From positions 1 to 15,471 of the forward strand of contig JALZVZ010000314.1 of the NCBI GenBank assembly GCA_023299945.1: a stretch of 15,471 bases of DNA, in the 5' to 3' direction. This document shows, one piece after another, positions 7,292-13,749 of this stretch (position 1 is its first letter; each line of letters opens with the position of its first letter). This DNA is from Altererythrobacter sp. GTDB lineage: Bacteria; Pseudomonadota; Alphaproteobacteria; Sphingomonadales; Sphingomonadaceae. The notes below the pieces were generated by a model, which made no database searches, was not told the origin of the DNA, and saw only the letters and a list, made by a program, of their open reading frames with translations. Made by a program: the position numbers and the translations under genes.

Positions 7292-8215
7292 TCAACTCAA
7301 GCCTTCGAATGCAGTTGATTCAGCCTCAAAATACTCTCTGAAATCGTCCAGAGCCAATAGAACTTTTTCCAAAGCTGGCTCTTCTGGATCATCCACATCA
7401 GCAATAATCGCCAACTCCAAAGGCTCTTGCGGGTCTGGAAGAGGGTAGACAGAGGTGCCCGCCGGAATTGAAAGTATCCCCATTACGTGGCTGGGGGCAA
7501 TTCCAACCAGACCATTGCGGCGAACCGCCTGAAGCATTGTCAGCCAGCAATCTGTTTCCAGCGACACATCGGGATTTTCGCAATGCTCCGCGAGGCAGGC
7601 ATCGATCAAGGCTCTGCCGGGAACATTTTCCGTTGGCAAGCACAGCTCTTGCCCCGACAAATCCGCCCATGACAAACTGGAGGGCAGCCCCACGCCAACC
7701 GAGCCATATTTAAACGCGACATAACTTTCTGTGGTCAGCGGAAATGCCCGGAACTGCTGACCTTCAATCGCCGAGGTATAGGAAATCCCAAGGTTGAGGT
7801 TTTTCTGCGACACCCGCCGCGCAACCTCAGCAGCAGAAAGCGTCTGAATATCGGTCGAGATAGGAATATCTTGAAGGCGCATAAAAGACAGCAGCAAAGA
7901 AGCCAGGGGAGAGGCCGAGGGCACAATGCCCACCGAAATCACGCCCTCGCCAGCCTGCCTGATTCTGGAGAAATCCTGCTTCAAAGCGTCGCAATCATTC
8001 AGTACGACATTCGCCCAATCCACAACCCGATCGCCAAACCGCGTTAGCCCGCGAAAACGATGATCACGGATCACCAGAGGGACACCAAATTCATCCTCAA
8101 GCTGACGAATTCGGGCTGAAAGCGTTGGCTGCGTCACAAAGCACTTGTCAGCAGCGCGAGCAAAATGATGCTCCTTGGCCAAGGTGACGAGATATTTAAG
8201 TTGACGTAAATCCAC
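7292..8215 (-). CDS. LysR-type transcriptional regulator
   Basis: This is a 307-residue protein from a GTG start. The N-terminal winged helix-turn-helix is textbook: DLRQLKYLVTLAKEHHFARA then ADKCFVTQPTLSARIRQLED, followed by the RFGD linker region and a periplasmic-binding-protein-like effector domain from about 90. The first 40 residues resemble the OxyR-type branch of LysR proteins, but I do not see the Cys pair spacing that would prove redox sensing. The frame runs up to a GTG at 8275; I chose the GTG at 8215 because the family starts right at M-D-L-R-Q-L and a good Shine-Dalgarno sequence precedes it. The gene sits between the two paralogous small-protein genes, on their strand, so it may regulate either them or the divergent PQQ operon. 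Confidence 0.88.
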   Translation of the reverse strand: MDLRQLKYLVTLAKEHHFARAADKCFVTQPTLSARIRQLEDEFGVPLVIRDHRFRGLTRFGDRVVDWANVVLNDCDALKQDFSRIRQAGEGVISVGIVPSASPLASLLLSFMRLQDIPISTDIQTLSAAEVARRVSQKNLNLGISYTSAIEGQQFRAFPLTTESYVAFKYGSVGVGLPSSLSWADLSGQELCLPTENVPGRALIDACLAEHCENPDVSLETDCWLTMLQAVRRNGLVGIAPSHVMGILSIPAGTSVYPLPDPQEPLELAIIADVDDPEEPALEKVLLALDDFREYFEAESTAFEGLS

Positions 8216-8223
8216 GGCTTTTT

Positions 8224-8228
8224 CCCTC
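8224..8228 (-). promoter_or_regulatory. Shine-Dalgarno GAGGG for the LysR gene
   Basis: On the minus strand GAGGG lies 8 bases before the GTG at 8215. It decides for this start over the longer one at 8275, which has no comparable site. Confidence 0.6.
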
Positions 8229-8431
8229 AAATTTGGCAGATTTCCGGCTTTTGAAATCCTGTCAAAGAAACGCACCCCGGCTCAGCTTATCGAGTTTCCA
8301 AACCGTAGCATATAGGCAAAAATGGTGTTTTGATTGAGCAAACGAGCCCCGTACCTTCAGAAAGTTCATAAACCCAAAAGCCAGACTCAAAAACAAAGAC
8401 CCTCCCAACGCAGCTTTATGTCAAACCACTC

Positions 8432-8455
8432 TGAGCCTTTCTTAGCCAAGGCTCA
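8432..8455 (-). terminator. Perfect 8-bp inverted repeat just after small protein B, possible weak terminator
   Basis: TGAGCCTT at 8432-8439 pairs exactly with AAGGCTCA at 8448-8455 across an 8-base loop, starting 6 bases past the stop of the 106-residue gene. There is no T-run after the stem on the minus strand, so it is not a classic intrinsic terminator. It could be an attenuator, an mRNA-stabilising hairpin or a protein site between small protein B and LysR. On the minus strand a perfect TTGACA hexamer follows at 8424-8419, without a convincing -10. The rest of the 246-base gap 8216-8461 shows nothing else clear. Confidence 0.35.
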
Positions 8456-8461
8456 CCTAGG

Positions 8462-8782
8462 CTAAACAGCCTTGGTGTCGCGCTTCAAGCGCTCAAGCTC
8501 TTCTGTAACGATACGCATCACTCGCCCCAGATAGGCCGAACGGCGTATGTCACGCTCTTTCTCGACCTCTTCAGTTAGCTCAAAGGCCTCAACATTCTCT
8601 GCTGTTGGCCAAATCTTATCAGCCGCCAGTTTTTCATGCGTATCCACCCGATCCTGCAAGACAGAAACCTCGCCAGTTAAAGCCATGACCATCGCCAGAA
8701 CTTTGTCGACACTTGGGTCATCGAAGAAATATGGCCGCCGGCCCTTTGCAACCTTGGGGCGTTCCTGCGCTTCTATCGACAT
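8462..8782 (-). CDS. Small FFD-P protein B, unknown function
   Basis: This is a 106-residue cytoplasmic protein rich in charged helices. FFDDPSVD at 19-26 begins the shared core, followed by GEVSVLQDRVD and a Glu-rich helix with TEEVEKERD. It is a paralogue of the 118-residue protein at 6820-7176. The basic N-terminus (KVAKGRRPY) replaces the acidic and polar N-terminus of protein A. GAAAGG about 8 bases before the ATG at 8782 supports the start. It is the first gene of the minus-strand block and reads away from the PQQ dehydrogenase across the shared control region, so it is probably co-controlled with that operon. I do not recognise the family's function. Confidence 0.75.
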   Translation of the reverse strand: MSIEAQERPKVAKGRRPYFFDDPSVDKVLAMVMALTGEVSVLQDRVDTHEKLAADKIWPTAENVEAFELTEEVEKERDIRRSAYLGRVMRIVTEELERLKRDTKAV

Positions 8783-9052
8783 TGTTTTGGCCTTTCTGTT
8801 CGATCCGCTACCTTATAGCGATTTTCAACCTGATATATGCCGCAACAGTAACCGCATTGCGGTGGGCCAACAATCAGATCCTTGTTAGATTGATTCTATG
8901 GCTTGATTAGGCTTATCTATTTGAAATTCTATCGCCCTGAGTGCTCAAGGTAGTCACTGGCCTCACATTTTTTCCAGTGCTTGCCCCAGTGACTGCCTAG
9001 GCTTTGGGCGGTCACACAAAGGGGCGCAGAGTTTTCTCGAGAGGATTTGGCA
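8783..9052. promoter_or_regulatory. Divergent intergenic control region
   Basis: These 270 bases hold the start-side signals of both the small protein B gene (minus) and the PQQ dehydrogenase operon (plus). A palindrome ACCGCATTGCGGT lies at 8851-8863 (5-bp arms, 3-base centre) and overlaps a second inverted pair CCGCAA (8840-8845) / TTGCGG (8857-8862). A possible plus-strand promoter has TTGATT at 8890-8895 and, 17-18 bases on, TTATCTA at 8913-8919; the -10 match is weak. A three-copy repeat follows at 8949-8997. With both a LysR and a GntR gene in the cluster, this is the best candidate binding region. Confidence 0.5.
8949..8997. repeat. Three copies of a 12-bp motif (one inverted, two in tandem): candidate operator
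   Basis: CCAGTGCTTGCC at 8974-8985 and CCAGTGACTGCC at 8986-8997 are directly adjacent and match at 10 of 12 bases. GGTAGTCACTGG at 8949-8960 is the reverse complement of CCAGTGACTACC, one mismatch from the third copy. With flanking bases the outer copies form 13-bp inverted arms (8948-8960 and 8986-8998). They lie about 55-105 bases before the dehydrogenase ATG and just downstream of the possible promoter. Confidence 0.5.
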
Positions 9053-11083
9053 ATGCCGCTGCTCCCTGTATTAGATATCGAAAGCAGGCCCATTATCGGC
9101 CTCTCGACCAAGAAACTCATAACCCGGTTGCCGAGCATTCTTCTATTCGCAACGATCTTGATATTTGCTGGCTCCTTCGGCCACGCGGCCCCTCAAAATA
9201 CCGATGCTGGCTGGCCCTCGTTTGGCGGACCAGAAAGCGGGGGCCAATATTCCGCTGCTGCCGCGGTCGATGCATCGAATGTCGATCAGTTGGTCAGGGC
9301 ATGGACGGTCAACACCGGTGATCTTGTCGATGCATCTCCTTTTGATGGGGGCACTTCGTTCCAAGCGACCCCTATTCTTTGGAACAAACACCTCTTTGTC
9401 TGCACACCCCTTAACCGGGTGATCGCATTGGATGCGCGAACGGGGACACAAAGCTGGACCTTTGACGCTCATGATCATCTGCCTGCGGAAATGCCCCGTA
9501 TTGCTGGCAATTGCCGCGGTGTCGCAATTGCGGTTGATGATGGAGCGGAGACGTCGGCAGAGGCCTGCGCGGCACGAATCTATCGCGGCGATGTGTTCGG
9601 TAATTTTTATGCCATCGACGCAAAAACGGGCAAGCCATGCCCTGATTTTGGTCGCGGCGGCATGATCAATGTCAACGATTTTGAGAACCTTGGCCGCACT
9701 GGCCTGTTCCTCACATCCCCTCCTGCGATTTACGAGGATCTTGTGATTCTGGGTTCTGGCGTTGGCGACAATATGTTCGCCGATGCCGATGATGGTATCG
9801 TCAGAGCGCTAGACTCCAAAACCGGCGAGATGGTTTGGGAGTTCAATCCAATCCCGCCGGAACTGAGCGAGCGAACCGGCGGCGCGAATGTCTGGTCAAT
9901 GCTGTCGGTGGATGCAGACAATGGGCTGGTGTTCTTGCCGACCTCCAGCCCCAGCGTCGATCCCTATGGCGGCGCCCGCAAAACAGAAATTCCCTATGCC
10001 AATGCGGTTGTTGCCTTGGATGCCAAAACTGGAAAAGTTGCCTGGCACCAGCAATTGGTTCGCCACGATCTGTTTGATTATGATGTGCCCTCGCAACCGA
10101 TCCTAAGCGAGCTTTCGATTGATGGAGAACCCGTTCCGGTTGTTATCCAAATCACAAAAACGGGTTTTGTGTTCGTATTCGACCGAATAACTGGCGCACC
10201 CATCTTCCCGCTTAAGGATATTGCTGTCCCCGCCAGCGACATTCCCGGCGAATTTGCTTCTCCGGTTCAGCGGGTGCCAACCACGCCAGAACCGTTTTCC
10301 CGCCAGACAATGTCGCGCAAAGATGTTTGGGGATTGACCCCAATTGACAAGGAAAGCTGCCTTTCTCAATTTGATGAGCTGCGCAATGAAGGCCTGTTCA
10401 CACCGCCTAGCCTGAAGGGCACTTTGCAAATGCCCTCGGCCTTGGGTGGAGGCAATTGGGGCGGCGCCTCTTATGATTCCTCGCGCAACCTGTTGATCGT
10501 GAAGTCGCAAAACCTTGCCAGCATTATCAAATTGGTTCCCGCTGACCCCAAACAAGAACGCGAGCTTGGCTCTCCTCTTGAATTTCTACAAAAGCCGCTG
10601 AACGAGACACCATACCGGCTTGATGGGGAGTTCTTTGTTTCTTCATGGGGTGTTCCATGCACGCCCCCACCTTGGGGCGAGTTGGTGGCGATTGATCTGT
10701 CAAAAGGAAAGCAGGTTTGGAAGAAGCCATTAGGTCAGATCCCGTTTGGGCCGTTCCATCTCTCTGACGAATGGGGCTCTCCCAATGTGGGAGGTCCGAT
10801 GATGACCGCTGGAGGGCTGGTGTTTATCGGCGCTGGTATGGACAATTCATTTCGCGCAATCGACGTGACCTCCGGCAAAGAATTATGGCTGGATGATGAT
10901 TTGCCTGCTCCGGTAAACTCTGTGCCTATGACCTATGAAATTGACGGCGAACAATTTGTCGTAGTTACAGCAGGCGGCAATGCGCTTTTGGGGACTGACC
11001 TGTCCGACACAATAATCGCCTACCGGATTGGCGAAAAAGATCGGTGGTATATCCGATTGTTAACAGCGCTTGGTATTGTTTGA
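9053..11083 (+). CDS. PQQ-dependent dehydrogenase, glucose/quinate dehydrogenase-like, periplasmic
   Basis: This is a 676-residue quinoprotein. Residues 20-45 form a signal sequence (KK, hydrophobic core, GHA-A site), placing the beta-propeller in the periplasm. Motifs follow the membrane glucose dehydrogenase branch: NCRGVA (153-158), GGANVWSMLSVD (276-287), WHQQLVRHDLFDYDVPSQP (331-349), LGGGNWGGASYD (464-475), PCTPPPWGEL (535-544), and NVGGPMMTAGGLVFIGAG (578-595). The multi-helix N-terminal membrane anchor of true glucose dehydrogenase is absent, and so is a cytochrome c domain; the next gene supplies one. The enzyme should oxidise an alcohol, aldehyde or polyol and pass electrons to cytochrome c. 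Start: GAGAGGA lies 7 bases before the ATG at 9053; a TTG two codons upstream is less likely. The substrate is not readable. No PQQ synthesis genes are in the window. Confidence 0.88.
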   Translation: MPLLPVLDIESRPIIGLSTKKLITRLPSILLFATILIFAGSFGHAAPQNTDAGWPSFGGPESGGQYSAAAAVDASNVDQLVRAWTVNTGDLVDASPFDGGTSFQATPILWNKHLFVCTPLNRVIALDARTGTQSWTFDAHDHLPAEMPRIAGNCRGVAIAVDDGAETSAEACAARIYRGDVFGNFYAIDAKTGKPCPDFGRGGMINVNDFENLGRTGLFLTSPPAIYEDLVILGSGVGDNMFADADDGIVRALDSKTGEMVWEFNPIPPELSERTGGANVWSMLSVDADNGLVFLPTSSPSVDPYGGARKTEIPYANAVVALDAKTGKVAWHQQLVRHDLFDYDVPSQPILSELSIDGEPVPVVIQITKTGFVFVFDRITGAPIFPLKDIAVPASDIPGEFASPVQRVPTTPEPFSRQTMSRKDVWGLTPIDKESCLSQFDELRNEGLFTPPSLKGTLQMPSALGGGNWGGASYDSSRNLLIVKSQNLASIIKLVPADPKQERELGSPLEFLQKPLNETPYRLDGEFFVSSWGVPCTPPPWGELVAIDLSKGKQVWKKPLGQIPFGPFHLSDEWGSPNVGGPMMTAGGLVFIGAGMDNSFRAIDVTSGKELWLDDDLPAPVNSVPMTYEIDGEQFVVVTAGGNALLGTDLSDTIIAYRIGEKDRWYIRLLTALGIV

Positions 11084-11090
11084 ACAAAGC

Positions 11091-11546
11091 ATGGATACAG
11101 ATATGATGAAAAGACCCAGATTTGCAGCATCAACAATTGCTGCGCTTTGCTTGATTGCCACCGGTTGCTCAAATCCCGAGCAAGAAGAAAGCGGTTCAGA
11201 GCCAAACACCGAAACCGCAGTATCGCAACCAGCCAATTTGACGGGTGATGCGGCCGCGGGCAAAATTGCGTTCAACCAATGCCTAAGCTGTCATTCTGTG
11301 GAACAAGACCAACACCTAATGGGCCCCTCGCTTGCCGGTATTGTCGGCGCACCTGCGGGCAAATCTGTGGGCTTCAATCATTCGCCCGGCAGCACCAACA
11401 GCAACATTATTTGGACACAGGCCAACCTGAATAAGTTCTTGGAAAAACCACGCAGTGTAATCCCTGGCACTATGATGGCATTTCCCGGCGTGCCTGACCC
11501 CCAAGATCGCGCCGATATCATTGCCTACCTCAAGGCGCCAGAATGA
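11091..11546 (+). CDS. Class I c-type cytochrome, probable lipoprotein
   Basis: This 151-residue protein has a basic and hydrophobic N-terminus ending in LIATGC; Cys26 is a likely lipidated residue, though Ala at -3 is not the usual choice. An acidic, Ser/Glu-rich linker (27-47) follows, then a single cytochrome c domain with haem motif CLSCH at 64-68 and a probable axial Met in GTMMAFPG (Met128 or Met129). The domain resembles the mitochondrial-type c2/c552 group (GPSLAGIVG, late IIAYL helix). The gene starts 7 bases after the dehydrogenase stop, so it is probably its electron acceptor, tethered in the periplasm and feeding the terminal oxidase. Start choice is uncertain: ATGs at 11091, 11103 and 11106 are all possible and none has a strong Shine-Dalgarno sequence, which suggests coupling to the upstream gene. 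Confidence 0.85.
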   Translation: MDTDMMKRPRFAASTIAALCLIATGCSNPEQEESGSEPNTETAVSQPANLTGDAAAGKIAFNQCLSCHSVEQDQHLMGPSLAGIVGAPAGKSVGFNHSPGSTNSNIIWTQANLNKFLEKPRSVIPGTMMAFPGVPDPQDRADIIAYLKAPE

Positions 11547-11565
11547 GCGGACAGGTGACATCTCA

Positions 11566-12399
11566 ATGAGCGCCGCCTCCGAGCTTCGCAAACAGCTATC
11601 GGGTGAGAAAATTCTTGTCGCGCCTGGAATTTATGATGCTTTCAGCGCGCTCAGCGCAGAAACAGCCGGATTTAAAGCCGTGTTCGTTTCTGGCTCAGCT
11701 CTTGCCGCAACCCACCTGGCGCGCCCAGATATCGGCCTGTTGACAGCCAGTGAAACTTGCGAAATTGTCGCGCGAATTAACGAGCGGATATCCATTCCTA
11801 CCTTCGTTGACGCAGACCAAGGTTTTGGCAACGGCTACAATGTTGCGCGCACGGTTAAAGCGCTTGAACGAGCAGGCGCTGCTGCGATCCAGATCGAAGA
11901 TCAGCAGGAAGTGAAACCTGATACGGCGCCTTTGTCCCGGCCGCTGATATCCGCAGCGGCCATGGCTGATAAAATCAAGGTGGCCCGCGATAGTCTGATC
12001 GATCAAGATGTCATCATCAGCGCGCGCACCGATGCGATGAGCAGCGAGGGGTTTGATGCCGCAATGGAACGGGCCAACATCTATGTTGAGGCTGGCGCCG
12101 ATATGATCTTTGTAGAAACGCTCACACGGCGCGCTCAAATGGAAAAGCTGGTAAGCCAATTGGGCGCGCAGGTGCCGCTGCTTCACAATTTGCTCCGCCC
12201 CACTGACGAGGTCACTGATGCCCAGACGGCGCAAGAGATTGGCTACAGCGTGGCGCTATTCCCCGGCACAGTATTGACCAGTGTGGGCCAAGCATTGGAA
12301 AACGCGTTGGCCGGACTGCATGGCAATCCAGAACTGAACGCAGAGGCTGCGAGCAAAGACCGCATCGGAGCCAAAGCATTTCTAAGCAAGCAAGGATAG
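11566..12399 (+). CDS. ICL/PEP mutase superfamily protein without the catalytic Cys loop
   Basis: This is a 277-residue TIM-barrel protein, a paralogue of the lyase at 524-1396. It keeps VDADQGFGNG (81-90), EDQ (111-113), SARTDA near 155-160 and IFVET near 184-188. The loop differs: aligned without gaps, KRCGH of the first protein is KPDTA here (117-121), so Cys becomes Asp. Superfamily members without the Cys include PEP mutase, phosphonopyruvate hydrolase and oxaloacetate decarboxylase, so it may catalyse a different reaction on a 2-oxo or 2-hydroxy acid, or be non-catalytic. The metal-site aspartates (Asp82, Asp84) remain, favouring an active enzyme. Start: AGGTGA lies 7 bases before the ATG at 11566; an upstream in-frame TTG overlaps the cytochrome gene and is rejected. 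It sits 19 bases after the cytochrome. Confidence 0.85.
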   Translation: MSAASELRKQLSGEKILVAPGIYDAFSALSAETAGFKAVFVSGSALAATHLARPDIGLLTASETCEIVARINERISIPTFVDADQGFGNGYNVARTVKALERAGAAAIQIEDQQEVKPDTAPLSRPLISAAAMADKIKVARDSLIDQDVIISARTDAMSSEGFDAAMERANIYVEAGADMIFVETLTRRAQMEKLVSQLGAQVPLLHNLLRPTDEVTDAQTAQEIGYSVALFPGTVLTSVGQALENALAGLHGNPELNAEAASKDRIGAKAFLSKQG

Positions 12400-12403
12400 G
12401 AGG
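12398..12403 (+). promoter_or_regulatory. Strong Shine-Dalgarno AGGAGG that fits a mini-ORF better than the hydrolase start
   Basis: AGGAGG overlaps the stop of the preceding gene. It is 9 bases from the ATG at 12413 but 19 bases from the hydrolase ATG at 12423, too far for normal initiation at the latter. Confidence 0.6.
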
Positions 12404-12412
12404 CAAAGAGCG

Positions 12413-12430
12413 ATGCGAGCTGATGCGTAA
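12413..12430 (+). other. Five-codon mini-ORF overlapping the hydrolase start
   Basis: ATG CGA GCT GAT GCG TAA encodes MRADA and stops at 12428-12430, 5 bases beyond the start of the hydrolase ATG (12423) in another frame. Ribosomes loaded by the good Shine-Dalgarno sequence could terminate here and restart 5-8 bases back at 12423. A one-base sequence error or a recent indel is the alternative. Confidence 0.35.
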
Positions 12431-13259
12431 TTCCGGCCCCATAGCTGTTCCGGTCACAGGCGGCACGCTTGCGGCATGGGACGTGGGCGAAGGAGAGCCC
12501 CTCATGCTCATATCAGGGTTAGGCGGGCGCGCTGCCTTTTGGGCAAACATCGCCCCAAAATTGGCGAAGTCTTATCGCGTCATAACCCATGATCACCGTG
12601 GCACTGGATCAAGCTCGCCCGACAAAATCGACTATTCTATATCACAGATGGCAGATGACGTGATCGCATTGATGGACGCTTTAGGGGTCCAGCGGACGAA
12701 CCTTGTGGGCCATTCCACTGGCGGCGCGATCGCGCAATATTTGGCGCTGCATCACCCCCAACGGCTAAGCAGTATCATTCTAAGCGCTACTTGGGCTGGC
12801 CCGTCACCATATTTTATAAACCTGTTTAAGCAACGCCGCTCCATCCTGAGCACTTTGGGTGCAAGAGCCTATCTGGCAGACGGTATCCTCAGAGCGTATC
12901 CCCCTGCATATTCTAACGCCAACGCCGCCAAAATATCTGCCAGCGAGGCCGACAGGCTTAGCCAATTTCCAGATCAGGCTATCGAACTTTCGCGGATCGA
13001 TGCGGTCATGGCCCATGATTTGAGGCAGAGCCTTAGCAAAATTGATCTGCCAGTCTTGATCGCATCTGCTGACGATGATCAAATTGTGCCGCGCTTTTTT
13101 GCTGATGAACTGGCTGAGCGTATTGCAGGTGCAGCAAGTCACCGTTTCAAGGTAGGCGGGCATTTCTTTCCGCAAATGCACGCGGATGAGTATGCTGCGA
13201 TTGTCACTGAATTTTTGCAGGGCGTTTTACGGGGAAATTGGAATGAAGAAGGATCATAA
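12423..13259 (+). CDS. Alpha/beta hydrolase, RutD-like
   Basis: This 278-residue alpha/beta-fold hydrolase has LISGLGG (29-35) at the oxyanion region, DHRGTGSS (57-64), nucleophile elbow VGHSTGG (95-101, Ser98), acid site SADDDQIVP (215-223) and the catalytic His in GGHFFPQ (245-251, His247). The string of motifs LISGLGG...RGTG...YSISQMA...GHxxGG follows RutD, the putative aminoacrylate hydrolase of pyrimidine catabolism; here the nucleophile is a normal Ser. It may hydrolyse an ester, thioester, enamine or amide intermediate in the cytoplasm. The natural start at 12423 lacks its own Shine-Dalgarno sequence (see mini-ORF). The gene's last 17 bases overlap the cupin gene, so the two are co-translated. 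Confidence 0.88.
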   Translation: MRNSGPIAVPVTGGTLAAWDVGEGEPLMLISGLGGRAAFWANIAPKLAKSYRVITHDHRGTGSSSPDKIDYSISQMADDVIALMDALGVQRTNLVGHSTGGAIAQYLALHHPQRLSSIILSATWAGPSPYFINLFKQRRSILSTLGARAYLADGILRAYPPAYSNANAAKISASEADRLSQFPDQAIELSRIDAVMAHDLRQSLSKIDLPVLIASADDDQIVPRFFADELAERIAGAASHRFKVGGHFFPQMHADEYAAIVTEFLQGVLRGNWNEEGS

Positions 13260-13749
13260 CGCCCCATGGTGGGCAGTCATCGGACCAGATGAAGGGGAGC
13301 ATCGCTGGCAGCCAATGCCCTCCAGAGGCTATGTCTCTTTAAAGCTCTCTCCTGCAAATATGCCCTACGATGGTTTCTCTTCTGGAATTCAAGTGCTTCC
13401 GCCGGGATGCAGCGTGCGCGAACATGGGCACAAACAAAACCATGAACTGATCTTCGTTTATGAGGGGACGGGCACCTGCGAGATAGAAGATGAAACATTC
13501 GATGTGGTGCCTGGCTGTACGATCTTGTTTGGTCGCTATGCCCGCCATTTACTAACCAACACCAGCGACAGCGACATGCGTCTATTCTGGGTCTTTTTCC
13601 CGCCCGGACTTGAAAATTGGTTCGAAGCAATTGGCAAAGTCCGGCAGCCAGGCGAAGAAATGCCCGAGGCTTTCGATCGGCCAGAAGGGGTCGAAAGCAT
13701 CATGGAGATGATGCGGTTTATTCCTCCACGTGAAAGGCCTTCTGACTGA
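13243..13749 (+). CDS. Single-domain cupin protein
   Basis: This is a 168-residue protein. Cupin motif 1 is exact: Gly55, then His61-X-His63, Glu68 and Gly75, within HGHKQNHELIFVYEG. Motif 2 (from Gly91) keeps His102 and Asn106 but has FGRYARH where PxGxxH is usual. Three His and one Glu remain as metal ligands, so it can bind Fe, Mn or Zn. Small cupins of this kind are isomerases, dioxygenases, decarboxylases or sensors, and the sequence alone does not say which. No DNA-binding domain is fused. The start at ATG 13243 (GGGGA about 7 bases upstream) overlaps the hydrolase by 17 bases. The stop shares a base with the next ATG (TGATG). Confidence 0.85.
   Translation: MKKDHNAPWWAVIGPDEGEHRWQPMPSRGYVSLKLSPANMPYDGFSSGIQVLPPGCSVREHGHKQNHELIFVYEGTGTCEIEDETFDVVPGCTILFGRYARHLLTNTSDSDMRLFWVFFPPGLENWFEAIGKVRQPGEEMPEAFDRPEGVESIMEMMRFIPPRERPSD

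Noticed and set aside
8974..8997. Tandem 12-bp repeats as a CRISPR or iteron origin
   Set aside because: There are only two adjacent copies with no spacers, and no replication or cas gene nearby; an operator is the simpler reading.
10103..10555. 150-codon open frame on the minus strand
   Set aside because: It lies wholly inside the PQQ dehydrogenase gene, whose motifs run through the region without a break.
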